Positions 1-6,410 of a stretch of DNA of 8,256 nucleotides are shown here, one piece after another. The translations under genes were made by a program, and so were the position numbers. This stretch comes from an uncultured Dehalococcoidia bacterium. GTDB taxonomy: Bacteria > Chloroflexota > Dehalococcoidia > Dehalococcoidales > UBA3254. Position 1 is the stretch's first letter. The number at the start of each line of letters is the position of its first letter. The stretch is from NCBI GenBank assembly GCA_903890885.1, contig CAITCX010000167.1, positions 1 to 8,256 of the forward strand, written 5' to 3'. The notes under the pieces were generated by a model. That model saw only the letters and a list, made by a program, of their open reading frames with translations. It was not told the origin of the DNA and searched no databases.

Positions 1-13
1 CTCTTTTCCCCAT
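1..13 (-). CDS. Start of IS3 orfA (partial, 3' end outside window)
   Basis: Only four codons and one base are visible: ATG GGG AAA AGA G, giving Met-Gly-Lys-Arg. The start is supported by GGAGGTG at 24-18, four bases upstream of the ATG counted from its last G. A short basic N terminus is common in IS3 OrfA proteins, which carry a helix-turn-helix that binds the element ends and form the OrfAB transposase by programmed frameshifting. The product is inferred from its position inside the IS end, because four residues cannot identify a protein. Confidence 0.6.
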
Positions 14-17
14 GACA

Positions 18-43
18 CACCTCCACCTTAATTTCTCATTATC
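18..43 (-). promoter_or_regulatory. orfA ribosome binding site and possible -10 element
   Basis: GGAGGTG (24-18) is a near-perfect Shine-Dalgarno site for the start codon at 13. Upstream, GATAAT (43-38) matches the sigma70 -10 hexamer at five of six positions. The sequence 16-18 bp further upstream, inside the terminal repeat (AGTGGA region), is a poor -35. IS3 elements usually have a weak promoter overlapping this end. The ribosome binding site is solid and the promoter tentative. Confidence 0.45.
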
Positions 44-58
44 TGAAACTCTTCGGTG

Positions 59-83
59 TGTCCACTAAATCGGGGTAAGTGCA
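59..83 (-). repeat. IS3-type terminal inverted repeat
   Basis: This 25-bp end sequence starts TGCACTTACCCC on the minus strand and finishes GTGGACA at position 59. It resembles remembered IS3-family ends such as those of IS2 and IS407, which share TG, a CCC run and GGACA at similar positions. The outer boundary at 83 is inferred from the TG dinucleotide. The matching right repeat is outside the window. Confidence 0.68.
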
Positions 84-259
84 ATTTGAAATCTTCACAG
101 ATACATGATGTAACGCGCTGTAATGGCGGGACTTAGATAAAAACTGTCATTTCAAGACCTGACCATAGGCTTCCATGACTAATTATTCTGTTGTCAAAAT
201 AATTTCATGCTACCGAATTAGAAAAACAATGAACTCGTTCCCTCTAATTGCGTTACTAA
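84..259. other. AT-rich spacer between DUF3999 gene and IS end
   Basis: No credible reading frame with a ribosome binding site lies here. The stretch holds two short inverted repeats (181-187 with 198-204, and 216-222 with 243-249). It also holds a 10-bp direct repeat, ACTAATTATT, at 178-187 and 255-264; the second copy covers the DUF3999 stop codon. TTGACA occurs on the minus strand at 197-192, but no -10 hexamer sits 16-18 bp downstream of it. No clear GC-rich, T-tailed terminator is seen, so where the operon transcript ends is uncertain. Confidence 0.5.
216..249 (-). terminator. Weak candidate transcript-end hairpin after DUF3999
   Basis: On the minus strand AATTAGA (249-243) can pair with TCTAATT (222-216) across a 20-base loop containing GAACGAGTTC and TTGTTTTT. 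It begins about 11 bases after the DUF3999 stop, the right position for a terminator. The stem is AT-rich and has no U tract after it, so a Rho-independent function is doubtful. It could equally be an mRNA 3'-end stabiliser or chance. Confidence 0.22.
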
Positions 260-2191
260 TTATTTTTGTTTTGGAAATAAACGGCCAATTACAATCATTA
301 GTCCAATGGCCAATACAAAAAGTACAATATACAGTCCCCAGTTATTTTGGGTAAAGAATTGAAAAATAGTACTGGTCATTCCCGGACTCTTTGTTAGTTT
401 TGGTTCGGAAAGTGTTGCCGGTTTCGGCTCCTGCTTCATTAATTGGTTTTGTACCAATTCCAGGTCATAGGCAGGTGCGACGGCAGCGCTATTGCCGCCG
501 TAAAGCTCGTAGCCATCGCTGTCAGCAGCGAGGAAATAAATAGCCGGTGCATCATAAATTGCTTTGATTTCTTGAATCTTCAGAGGCTTATTATCTCCGT
601 GCACCATGACCAGCCTGATTTTTGTTTCCTCGCGCGGAAATCCGCGTAAAGAAATAAAAAGATCCGTTGGTGTTGAAGAGGTATTAACCCACGGTGTGCT
701 TGTCCATAAAACACCCTGAACAGGCTTAGGCTGGTCACGTTCGACGATTAAAGTCCTGTTGAAAATACCATTAGCTTTCAATTTCAGTCCTATCCAACGT
801 GAAGATGCCTGCGGCAGGTCAATATGCCAGGTAGAGGTATTTTTGTCTCGATCATATTCATCTTTAATTTTAAGAACTATCTCCTTGAGGACACCATTGT
901 CCAGGAAGTAAGGGATCTGGTTGCCGCCTCGGACCACTCGAAGTCCGCGCAGGTTATCTTCCAGACTCGCTCTTAGGTGGAGAGTGAATCTGTAATAGCC
1001 CGGTCCGGTTACATTTATGGCCGAGCTCCATTCATAACCATCGGCCTTAAATGCAGCGCCATCAAGTGCATAAAGTTTGATCAGGCTTTCTGGTTTCCAG
1101 TCGGGATTAGCTTTAACCAGGCCAAACTTAGATTCGGCAATAGAGCCTTCACGTTTGTCGCTGGGATAATCCCTTATCGTTATTTGATTGTTCAATCCTA
1201 TTTGGACACTGTATGTCCCGGCTGTGTCGGCCAGAAATACCAGACGTGGCACTCTGATCTTCAGAGTAAGGCTCTTAATTTCGCTTACGTAACTATCGGG
1301 ACTTATTAAACGTAGATTGAGTATTTTCCCCTTCCATATCTGATCAACAGCAACCTTCAATGAATTGGTACCTTTTTCCACACCGGAAATATTTCCGTTC
1401 AGAACAGGGACATATGTATTCTGGCCATCAGCAATGCCCTGCCGTTCCAAACGCCAGGATCCATTGAATTGAGCACTACTGAGCAGCTCCAATTCTTTAA
1501 TATAGAGTCCCGAACCAGGCAATTCGGCAGTTAATTCAACCATGTCTTTATTATTGGCATCTTTGCTGTCTTTTCTCCGGAATGTCAAAGGGACAGAAAT
1601 TTCAGCATAGTCTTTACCTTGTTTTTCTCCAATTGCCTGTACTTGGCCAATGGGCACTGGTTTTTTTGCATATGCCGTAAATTCCAGGCGGAACCCTTCA
1701 TAAACACCTTCGCTAATTTTGATTTCTCCTTGTGATGTTCCTTCATTTTTATATAGAGCTGCTTTATCCGCCAGTTTTATCCAGGCGCCATCCTTAATCC
1801 CGAAAATATCTACATTACCGATATAATCACTGGCCAGAACATTGATCTTTAATGATTGGACATAGAGACGATCTTTTTCCTTAATATTTGCGGTCCAAAT
1901 ATAAACCTTATTTTCCAGTCGGGCTGAATCCTGTGTAAGCTGCAGTGATGCAATTCTCCTGTCTTCACGCCAGTAAAGTTCAAATGCGCGTGGTTTGCCA
2001 TCAGTCCCTATTACTTTCAGATCAAGGCCATCCTGTAATTGACTGTGCAACTCAGGCAAAAGTAAAATCTCCACCAGACCCGACTTCGCAACGATAACTG
2101 GTGCCTGCATCTGCCATTCTTGAGCGGATGCAAAAGCGGGGATTGCTAAAGATAGAGCTGCTACAGCTTTAATAAATTTCTTGAAATTCAT
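260..2191 (-). CDS. DUF3999 family exported, membrane-anchored protein
   Basis: The 643-residue product has no known biochemical function. Residues 1-23 form a Sec signal peptide: a Lys-rich start, a hydrophobic core AVAALSLAIPAF and an ASA cleavage site before Gln24. The body is rich in beta-strand-like segments, with the DUF3999-like opening around 'LDLKVIGTDGKPRAFELYW'. Residues about 618-637 form one C-terminal transmembrane helix ending in a basic tail (GRLFPKQK). The protein should therefore sit on the outer face of the inner membrane as a large ectodomain with a short cytoplasmic tail. The start at 2191 is chosen because AAGGAAGGAG lies seven bases upstream, the signal peptide begins there, and its ATG overlaps the DUF2339 stop as ATGA. 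An in-frame ATG at 2311 would add 40 residues inside the upstream gene and bury the signal peptide. Translational coupling to the DUF2339 gene suggests a shared complex. The family call comes from layout, partner and remembered motifs. Confidence 0.8.
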   Translation of the reverse strand: MNFKKFIKAVAALSLAIPAFASAQEWQMQAPVIVAKSGLVEILLLPELHSQLQDGLDLKVIGTDGKPRAFELYWREDRRIASLQLTQDSARLENKVYIWTANIKEKDRLYVQSLKINVLASDYIGNVDIFGIKDGAWIKLADKAALYKNEGTSQGEIKISEGVYEGFRLEFTAYAKKPVPIGQVQAIGEKQGKDYAEISVPLTFRRKDSKDANNKDMVELTAELPGSGLYIKELELLSSAQFNGSWRLERQGIADGQNTYVPVLNGNISGVEKGTNSLKVAVDQIWKGKILNLRLISPDSYVSEIKSLTLKIRVPRLVFLADTAGTYSVQIGLNNQITIRDYPSDKREGSIAESKFGLVKANPDWKPESLIKLYALDGAAFKADGYEWSSAINVTGPGYYRFTLHLRASLEDNLRGLRVVRGGNQIPYFLDNGVLKEIVLKIKDEYDRDKNTSTWHIDLPQASSRWIGLKLKANGIFNRTLIVERDQPKPVQGVLWTSTPWVNTSSTPTDLFISLRGFPREETKIRLVMVHGDNKPLKIQEIKAIYDAPAIYFLAADSDGYELYGGNSAAVAPAYDLELVQNQLMKQEPKPATLSEPKLTKSPGMTSTIFQFFTQNNWGLYIVLFVLAIGLMIVIGRLFPKQK

Positions 2192-2208
2192 TTTTTTTCT
2201 CCTTCCTT
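2188..2208 (-). promoter_or_regulatory. ATGA overlap and ribosome binding site coupling two genes
   Basis: The DUF2339 reading frame ends GAA AAA AAA TGA, and the DUF3999 start codon ATG (2191-2189) shares its last two bases with that TGA (2190-2188). AAGGAAGGAG at 2208-2199 lies inside the end of the upstream gene, seven A residues before the ATG. This is a classic termination-reinitiation layout and implies coupled synthesis of the two proteins. Confidence 0.85.
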
Positions 2209-5200
2209 TTTGTGGCTGCCGAAATAACGCTGGTAGAGAAATGAAACAAGCATCAGGGTAATTGCTAATCCAATAAAGGAAAATACACGGTAGAGTGAAC
2301 CCAGTGCCCACAAATCTTTAAAAAATACTTTGAGGGCAGTAAACACAATAAGACCCAGCCCAACCCATCTAAGCCGGATCAGGTTCCATCGAATGCCGAT
2401 AATAAGAAGTCCAAGTGCAAACAAAAGCCAGCTGATGCTGTATGCCAACTGCTGTGATAAACGGCCATGAGTATAGAATGTAAAATTCCCGGCATCTGCG
2501 CCAAAATTGAATGTGCCAAAGAATGAAGCAACTTCGACGTTCATAACATAAAACGTAAAGATAAGCAGTAGCACCCCCCATAAATTGCCTGGGGTACTGA
2601 TTTGCTCCCAGACCCATTCATGTTTGAATCTTTTCACGGTAAGCAACACAAGCCCGCTGATAATCAGCAGGAACACCAGGCTCGGAATGTTTACAATAGG
2701 CATCATGGCACCGAATTCGCTATCGTAAAGCAGCGGGAAAGAACATGCCCTGATCAAACTGACTATTATCAGAGCAACGCCGGCCAGGCGGAAATTATTG
2801 TCAAGCTGTTTCGGCCATAGAATAAGAATATATCCATAAATAAACCAGGAGACTATCAAGGCCAGCGACATGTATGGTAGCGGTCTGGCAAAAAAATCAA
2901 TAGGTATCCTGTTCTGGAATACGGTGGCCAGCTCTACATTTATTACTGCCAGTCCAACTAACAGTCCCAAAAAAATAAAGATCTTTTTAGCCCATTTTTC
3001 TCCAAAATCATCGTCACTTTGTTTTGCAGCCAAAAAGAACATTATGGCAATAATCGGAATAAATATGATTAGTCCCGCGTTTATGAAAGGTGGCATATTT
3101 CCTATTTCTTTGCTGAAATATATCGGCGCCCACACGGACATGCCTGAACCAAAAACAAGCAGGATCAGGCCAACAATTTTTAATCCCTTTGGAAGATTGC
3201 CTATTCTCCAAAGAAAAGCGCCAAACATACTCCACAGCAGGCAATAGCTGATATACTGATTTATATTACTATCGAAACTAAATTTAAATCCGCCGCCGAC
3301 TCCGCCGAATATATCTGCTACTATGAGATTGACCAGATAAAAGCCGGAACCAATAGCCAGCCACAAAAAGTAATCAGGCAAAGAGAAATTGGACGCCAGT
3401 TCTTTTTGCGGGTAACTTGCCCATTTGACGGATATGCTCAATGCCACAACACAGATGGCAATACTCATAACAGCAAGATTCAATACCGGCATATCTTGTG
3501 CCGATTTAAGGGAATGCAGATGAGTTAATAGAAGTAAAAGGCCTATAGGTGCCGAAACCAGTGAAACCCAGCGTAAACCGGGATGCTCCACACGACGATT
3601 AAGCCACAGCAGAAGCATGGCCTCTAAAACAAGAGTCAGTCCCAGCCAGGCATTGCCCAGCAAAAGAACAGCAATAGAGGAAATGTAGAAGAGCAAAACA
3701 CCTCCATGAAAGGCCAGAATCGCATTGCGCTCTTCCTTGCCTTCCAATTGCTTGACTAAAATTGCGACGACCGGCAGTTTTAACACAGCTAGTGCCAGCG
3801 GGAACCAACCGACAAATTCTCTTGCCCACATGGAATCGGAGGCACGGATAATTAAAAGCGCTTGTATCAGCTCAAAGATCGCCCAGACATACCAGCCTAC
3901 TTTCCAATCCTTTTCCGATCGGAATAATAAAACAGGAAGGATTAAGGCTATCAGCCAGTAGAAAGCACTCCAACCCAGGAGCACCATATTTATGCCGCTT
4001 CCTTTAGGTATCATTAACCCCCAACTAGCTTCGGTCAACGCCAGAGCAGCCAGCGCTACTACCAGTATTTCCTGCGATTTGATTCGTCGTGACAGATAAA
4101 TTACTACCGCAAAAAAGCTTAAACCAGTGGCCATTGCGGGGTTGGGAGTCATTGGCTGTTGCCTGAATAAAACCAAAGCCAAGAGTAAAAAAGGACCCAA
4201 GACAGGCAGCGCGGAAATCCACGCTGATGATGTTATAAAATCAGGAGTTAAAAAGCTCTTGACCTCTTCCAGGCCGGCAAGAAGATTCCAGTCTTTGGCT
4301 TTTTTCAAAAACAAAAGCGTAACGAAACATAACAACAAACCGGCAATCAATATTACAAGAAAAAATTCATTGCCGATCCCAATGGAAGGAGTTTTCAAAA
4401 CCCAGTTTATTCCGGCAGCTAAAAGCATCAGAGCCAGCAGTACGACAGAGAATATGCTACCCACAAGTAGACTGATAAATATGCCAATGATGTTTAATCC
4501 TAAAAGCAGCGGCCAAAACAAGAAGGAGACGCTCTGTGATTTAAATAACACAACAACCGCCACAGCAACCAGCGCAACGGGAAATAATTTCAGCCACTCC
4601 AGGCTGTGCGGCTCGACGCCTTTCTTTCTTATGACAAAAACAGGGCCGATGCCGGCTATCAGCGCATAGGCAAAGAAAATAATCATGCCCCATGACGGTT
4701 CGCTCAAATCAAATTTCCAGACAGCCCAGAGCAAAACCAGAATGAATCCGCTGAAAGTATAGAAAATAAATCCACCACTCCATAATTTCTCTTTGTAGGA
4801 AAGAATTATGGCAGCCAGCGTTGCAATGCAAACAATAAGAAGGGGCAGCCAGCCGGGTTCATTGATCATAACTAAAGCCACAGCCAGCATGCTTACAAAA
4901 AGAAGACGCAGTGAAATTATTACAGAACGGTTTGCCGGATCCGGACCCCGATAGAGCCAGAAAAACAAACTAAAAAGGCTGAGATTGGCAAGAGCTATGA
5001 TGCAGATGAGATAATTTTCTGCCGGAGGTTTTGTCCCCCATGCTCCTGCGGCAAGAGTGAAAAGAGTACCGGCGGTTAAAAGCACATAAAGCGGCAGCCA
5101 ATTCGTCCGGCGAATAACTTCAAAAAGCCCAAGATTGACAACCGTCAAATAAACGAAAAGCCCGATGAGATTGGGATGGCCTGTCTGAATGAGAAGAGGT

Positions 5201-6075
5201 GTTGCGTAAGCGCCCACAGCACCCAGAACAGAAATAAATCTTCCCTTGAGAAAAACAGCTAAAACAAAGGCAGCGGCGGAAACAAGAGAAAAAAGCCCGA
5301 AGCCCGCAAGCTTGGGAATAAAAGCATAGTAGACTGTGGCAGTAAAAGAAATGGCATATAAAACAGCAACGCCACCGGCTGCCAGGCTATGCGCGGTCGT
5401 TTCGTATCGTTCACGGCCTATAATCAGAGACCCGATTATCATTATCAGGCCAACAAGGGCACCTATGGCCAGGCGCACTTGCGGTGGAATAAGATTATTA
5501 TCGATGGAATATTTTACAAAAAATATAGCTGCTATAAATAAGGCCAGGCCACCAAGCCAGGCAAAAAGCTTAATGCCGGTAAATTGCTCCCAATCAACAT
5601 TAGCTTTGAATTCCTGCCATTTCAATTCCAGTGATGTTGGTTTATCAGGCTCTTGCTTAAATGTCTGTTGGGATTGTTCTTTCCCCCCGTTGTAATTAGA
5701 TGAAAAAACCAGCTTAAACTTGTCACCGGTTTGAAGAGGTATTGAGGGGGGAATATCAGGTTTGGGCGGCATAGAAGATGGCGGCGGTATTCCCGGTGCA
5801 GGTGGAATTACTGCGGCCGGAGGAATTTGTACAGTTTGTCTATCTATACCGGCTAATGGCTCCTGTAGTTCTGTTTCTTTTTTCACAGAAGATGGTTCTG
5901 TTTTGTGAGTAGCTCCGGAAATCTTTAGTTCCAGATACAGATTATATAATGAAGAAAATTCCTTTTTTAATTTGCTTAGTTCGTTTTCTATTAAGGAATA
6001 TTTGTCATTGAGCTTTTTAAACTGAAAATAACCGATAATTACTACAATAAATAACAATAATACCCAGAATCCCAT
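2188..6075 (-). CDS. DUF2339 family giant polytopic membrane protein
   Basis: This is a 1295-residue integral membrane protein of unknown function. Residues 1-18 are an N-terminal transmembrane anchor. A charged heptad-like stretch at about 20-50 is probably a coiled coil. Residues 84-113 are a proline-rich linker with repeated Pro-Pro pairs. The DUF2339 hallmark begins near 161 with DWEQFTGIK, followed by a first helix and VKYSIDNNLIPPQVRLAIG. From there to the end the protein is almost continuous hydrophobic helices, which I judge to be about 30 or more. It closes with the typical DUF2339 ending FKDLWALGSLYRVFSFIGL and a basic tail. Residues 863-1256 contain three tandem modules of about 130 residues. 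The ATG at 6075 is preceded by AGGAGG seven bases upstream, and a strong promoter lies about 75 bp further up. The next gene, DUF3999, overlaps it by four bases; this pairing recurs in many proteobacteria. No enzyme motif is recognised; a transport, lipid or polymer role is speculation. Confidence 0.88.
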   Translation of the reverse strand: MGFWVLLLFIVVIIGYFQFKKLNDKYSLIENELSKLKKEFSSLYNLYLELKISGATHKTEPSSVKKETELQEPLAGIDRQTVQIPPAAVIPPAPGIPPPSSMPPKPDIPPSIPLQTGDKFKLVFSSNYNGGKEQSQQTFKQEPDKPTSLELKWQEFKANVDWEQFTGIKLFAWLGGLALFIAAIFFVKYSIDNNLIPPQVRLAIGALVGLIMIIGSLIIGRERYETTAHSLAAGGVAVLYAISFTATVYYAFIPKLAGFGLFSLVSAAAFVLAVFLKGRFISVLGAVGAYATPLLIQTGHPNLIGLFVYLTVVNLGLFEVIRRTNWLPLYVLLTAGTLFTLAAGAWGTKPPAENYLICIIALANLSLFSLFFWLYRGPDPANRSVIISLRLLFVSMLAVALVMINEPGWLPLLIVCIATLAAIILSYKEKLWSGGFIFYTFSGFILVLLWAVWKFDLSEPSWGMIIFFAYALIAGIGPVFVIRKKGVEPHSLEWLKLFPVALVAVAVVVLFKSQSVSFLFWPLLLGLNIIGIFISLLVGSIFSVVLLALMLLAAGINWVLKTPSIGIGNEFFLVILIAGLLLCFVTLLFLKKAKDWNLLAGLEEVKSFLTPDFITSSAWISALPVLGPFLLLALVLFRQQPMTPNPAMATGLSFFAVVIYLSRRIKSQEILVVALAALALTEASWGLMIPKGSGINMVLLGWSAFYWLIALILPVLLFRSEKDWKVGWYVWAIFELIQALLIIRASDSMWAREFVGWFPLALAVLKLPVVAILVKQLEGKEERNAILAFHGGVLLFYISSIAVLLLGNAWLGLTLVLEAMLLLWLNRRVEHPGLRWVSLVSAPIGLLLLLTHLHSLKSAQDMPVLNLAVMSIAICVVALSISVKWASYPQKELASNFSLPDYFLWLAIGSGFYLVNLIVADIFGGVGGGFKFSFDSNINQYISYCLLWSMFGAFLWRIGNLPKGLKIVGLILLVFGSGMSVWAPIYFSKEIGNMPPFINAGLIIFIPIIAIMFFLAAKQSDDDFGEKWAKKIFIFLGLLVGLAVINVELATVFQNRIPIDFFARPLPYMSLALIVSWFIYGYILILWPKQLDNNFRLAGVALIIVSLIRACSFPLLYDSEFGAMMPIVNIPSLVFLLIISGLVLLTVKRFKHEWVWEQISTPGNLWGVLLLIFTFYVMNVEVASFFGTFNFGADAGNFTFYTHGRLSQQLAYSISWLLFALGLLIIGIRWNLIRLRWVGLGLIVFTALKVFFKDLWALGSLYRVFSFIGLAITLMLVSFLYQRYFGSHKKEGEKK
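2308..2700 (-). repeat. DUF2339 internal module 3 (residues 1126-1256)
   Basis: This unit begins with PIVN at 1126, 130 residues after the second. It carries NVEVASFF at 1179, SWLLFALGL around Trp1216 and RWVGLGLIVF at 1236-1245, then runs into the conserved DUF2339 ending. It is closest to module 2 through the shared NVE(L/V)A and SW motifs. Confidence 0.65.
2701..3090 (-). repeat. DUF2339 internal module 2 (residues 996-1125)
   Basis: This unit begins with PFIN at 996, exactly 133 residues after the first. It carries NVELATVF at 1046, SWFIYGYIL around Trp1077 and RLAGVALIIV at 1096-1105. Order and spacing of all four landmarks match modules 1 and 3, which argues for tandem duplication rather than chance hydrophobic similarity. 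Confidence 0.65.
3091..3489 (-). repeat. DUF2339 internal module 1 (residues 863-995)
   Basis: The module starts with PVLN at 863 and continues with hydrophobic helices. It reaches NLIVADIF at 916, an aromatic-rich loop, CLLWSMFG around Trp948, and KIVGLILLVF at 966-975. It is the most diverged of three copies: the acidic residue of the NVE motif is missing and a Gly-rich loop (GGVGGGFKF) follows. Confidence 0.6.
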
Positions 6076-6079
6076 AGTA

Positions 6080-6089
6080 CCCCCTCCTC
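6080..6089 (-). promoter_or_regulatory. Strong ribosome binding site of the DUF2339 gene
   Basis: The minus strand reads GAGGAGGGGG here. Its AGGAGG core ends seven bases before the ATG at 6075. This fixes the start and indicates efficient initiation, unusual for a very large membrane protein. Confidence 0.8.
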
Positions 6090-6149
6090 GCTGGTATAAA
6101 GGTGAAAGAAAAAAGTCTAAGTGATATGAAATAGTTATTTTGTTTGTGA

Positions 6150-6179
6150 AGTATAGGTGATGATATCCTTTGATGTCAA
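6150..6179 (-). promoter_or_regulatory. Sigma70-type promoter for the DUF2339-DUF3999 operon
   Basis: On the minus strand a perfect -35 TTGACA (6179-6174) is followed after 18 bp by TATACT (6155-6150), five of six matches to TATAAT. Transcription would start near 6143, giving a leader of about 68 bases before the start codon at 6075. Spacing, orientation and the strong ribosome binding site downstream all agree. The near-consensus hexamers suggest housekeeping-type expression unless a repressor acts on the adjacent repeats. Confidence 0.75.
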
Positions 6180-6190
6180 GGAAATCTTGG

Positions 6191-6213
6191 TCAAAAAACG
6201 GGAGGGGTTTTGA
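6191..6213. repeat. Inverted repeat just upstream of the -35
   Basis: TCAAAA (6191-6196) and TTTTGA (6208-6213) are perfect inverted copies around an 11-base centre that is G-rich on the plus strand. The near edge lies 12 bp upstream of the -35 hexamer, where an activator or upstream regulator would bind. The arms are only 6 bp, so chance is possible. Confidence 0.3.
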
Positions 6214-6218
6214 TGTTT

Positions 6219-6282
6219 ATCGTCAAGTGTTAATTGTGTTTATTGCGAATTGAAGTCTAGCATTTTAATCAAGGTTGACGAT
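6219..6282. repeat. Widely spaced perfect 8-bp inverted repeat
   Basis: ATCGTCAA at 6219-6226 is the exact reverse complement of TTGACGAT at 6275-6282. Forty-eight bases separate the arms, about 56 bp centre to centre. It lies upstream of the DUF2339 promoter. Paired operators or remnants of an element are possible; function is unproven. Confidence 0.3.
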
Positions 6283-6410
6283 TTGTGTATTTCAGGAAAA
6301 AATCAGATTATTAATTTTCCAAGATTACACAAGCACTGGAATCGCTGATTCCTACTTATCCTCAGCTTTAGATAAAATAGGAAACAAAAAACCGGTATTC
6401 AGAGCTTCTT

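Larger units (their letters stand above)
1..83 (-). mobile_element. IS3-family insertion sequence, left end (partial)
   Basis: The minus strand from 83 inward begins TGCACTTACCCC and continues to GTGGACA. This fits the IS3-family terminal repeat pattern (TG start, a C-rich block about 8 bases in, GGACA near base 25). A reading frame with a strong ribosome binding site starts 70 bp inside the end, the usual place for orfA in this family. The element runs off the left edge, so transposase, frameshift site and right end are not visible. The target duplication on this side would be the 3-4 bases from 84 (att or attt); its partner is outside the window. The family assignment rests on the end sequence and layout only. 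Confidence 0.72.
6076..6410. other. 335-bp intergenic region with promoter and repeats
   Basis: This region separates the end of the oxidoreductase operon from the DUF2339 operon. It contains the promoter at 6150-6179. It also contains an inverted repeat TCAAAA/TTTTGA (6191-6196 and 6208-6213) around a G-run, a perfect 8-bp inverted repeat ATCGTCAA/TTGACGAT (6219-6226 and 6275-6282), and a small GGAATC/GATTCC hairpin (6338-6352). No clear Rho-independent terminator follows the gene ending at 6411, so some read-through is possible. No supported small gene was found on either strand. Confidence 0.55.

Noticed and set aside
192..197. TTGACA on the minus strand as a promoter for the IS orfA
   Set aside because: No -10-like hexamer occurs 16-18 bp downstream, and it lies outside the IS end.
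2192..2311. 40-residue N-terminal extension of the DUF3999 protein
   Set aside because: It would lie wholly in the DUF2339 gene and hide the signal peptide; the ATG at 2191 has a good ribosome binding site and the ATGA overlap.
4127..4669. 180-residue open frame on the plus strand inside the DUF2339 gene
   Set aside because: It is antisense to a strongly supported gene, has a composition typical of an antisense shadow (Ser/Thr/Lys/Asn rich, no domain) and no convincing ribosome binding site.
6201..6233. GGAGGGG followed by ATG (6213) on the plus strand, encoding a six-residue peptide
   Set aside because: The frame stops after MFIVKC and there is no plus-strand gene downstream that a leader peptide could regulate; the G-run is better explained as the centre of an inverted repeat.
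6338..6352. GGAATC-GCT-GATTCC hairpin as a terminator for the SDR operon
   Set aside because: The 6-bp stem has only three G/C pairs, no U tract follows on the minus strand, and it lies about 60 bp after the stop codon.
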